A stretch of DNA of 47,474 bases from a virus. Positions 47,328 through 47,474 of this stretch are shown here, piece by piece. Position numbers and translations under genes: made by a program. The stretch is from the IMG/VR virus record IMGVR_UViG_3300024518_004056, positions 1 to 47,474 of that record; one strand, given 5' to 3'. Under the pieces are notes generated by a model. The model was given only the letters and a program-made list of their open reading frames with translations, did no database searches and was not told the DNA's origin. Position 1 is the first letter of the stretch, and each line of letters starts with the position of its first letter.

Positions 47328-47474
47328 ATGGCAGTGGGAAGTGCCTTGCAGGCGGCTGCGGACAAAGCCCGTGCGGCTAACGAGAAACGATACGGTGAAG
47401 GCCTGGATTTGTGGGACCAGATCATCCAGCGATACCAGCCCGGCCAGGGATTCGGTGCGGGCGCAATGGCGTCC
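47328..47474 (+). CDS. Tail or internal virion protein (3' partial)
   Basis: The first 49 residues are visible behind GGGAGG: MAVGSALQAAADKARAANEK, a helix, then LDLWDQIIQRYQPGQGFGAG. The frame runs off the window. It is helical and Gln/Ala-rich, like internal or coiled tail proteins. It does not continue in frame into the partial gene at position 2, so sequence is missing between the ends. Confidence 0.65.
   Translation, partial: MAVGSALQAAADKARAANEKRYGEGLDLWDQIIQRYQPGQGFGAGAMAS

Noticed and set aside
1-47474. CRISPR array or insertion sequence
   Set aside because: No regularly spaced repeats and no transposase were seen; the only recombinase is the domain inside the giant protein.
1-47474. 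A complete circular genome
   Set aside because: The partial genes at the two ends do not join in frame, and no terminal repeat was seen.

Overview
The window looks like most of the genome of a short-tailed (podovirus-like) double-stranded DNA phage. Both ends cut through genes. Joined end to end, the two partial genes do not stay in frame, so the window is not a closed circle and at least a little sequence is missing. The host is probably a member of the Planctomycetota. The clue is a phage lipoprotein (17830-19122) whose C-terminus is a dockerin-like calcium-loop motif of the kind common in Phycisphaerae-like genomes. This host call is an inference from one motif.

Layout. (1) 1-14383, plus strand: tail and virion genes, namely a beta-propeller nozzle-like protein, small fibre or appendage proteins, a LamG-domain protein, a coiled-coil protein, a 1952-residue giant virion protein and two small membrane/lipoprotein genes that may act in lysis. 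(2) 14349-22550, minus strand: an early operon with overlapping genes, holding RusA, HNH, winged-helix regulators, a replication-O/DnaD-like protein, two tRNAs, a Cas4/RecB-like nuclease, a candidate annealing protein and a zinc-finger protein. It starts at a strong promoter near 22550. (3) 22580-25675, minus strand: a compact ubiquitin-like conjugation operon (Ubl, E2 with a RING-like tail, JAMM protease, E1, small zinc protein), bounded by a promoter and an intrinsic terminator. (4) 25685-26408, plus strand: two small accessory genes. (5) 26739-28763, minus strand: a second early operon of small proteins. (6) 28772-47474, plus strand: a lone small gene closed by a terminator, then the late operon (two decoration-like paralogues, terminase, portal, scaffold, major capsid protein). 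After an intrinsic terminator comes an eight-gene sugar cassette (nonulosonic/sialic-acid type), then the head-tail adaptor.

How the parts work together. Early transcription runs leftward from two strong promoters with 16-base spacers. Their start codons lie only 7-9 bases beyond the -10 box, so the first genes are probably read from leaderless messages. One of these leftward promoters and the small rightward promoter carry the same 13-base near-palindrome over the -10 box, which points to one phage regulator acting at both. The structural genes are in a long plus-strand block. The sugar cassette sits inside that block and should be made late, together with capsid and tail.

The three most striking items are: the complete phage-borne ubiquitin-like pathway with an E2 carrying a C3HC4-type tail; a tyrosine recombinase with all catalytic residues buried inside a giant virion protein that also has an HEIGH metallopeptidase motif; and the nonulosonate sugar cassette placed between capsid and tail genes. 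No DNA polymerase, replicative helicase or recognisable endolysin was seen.
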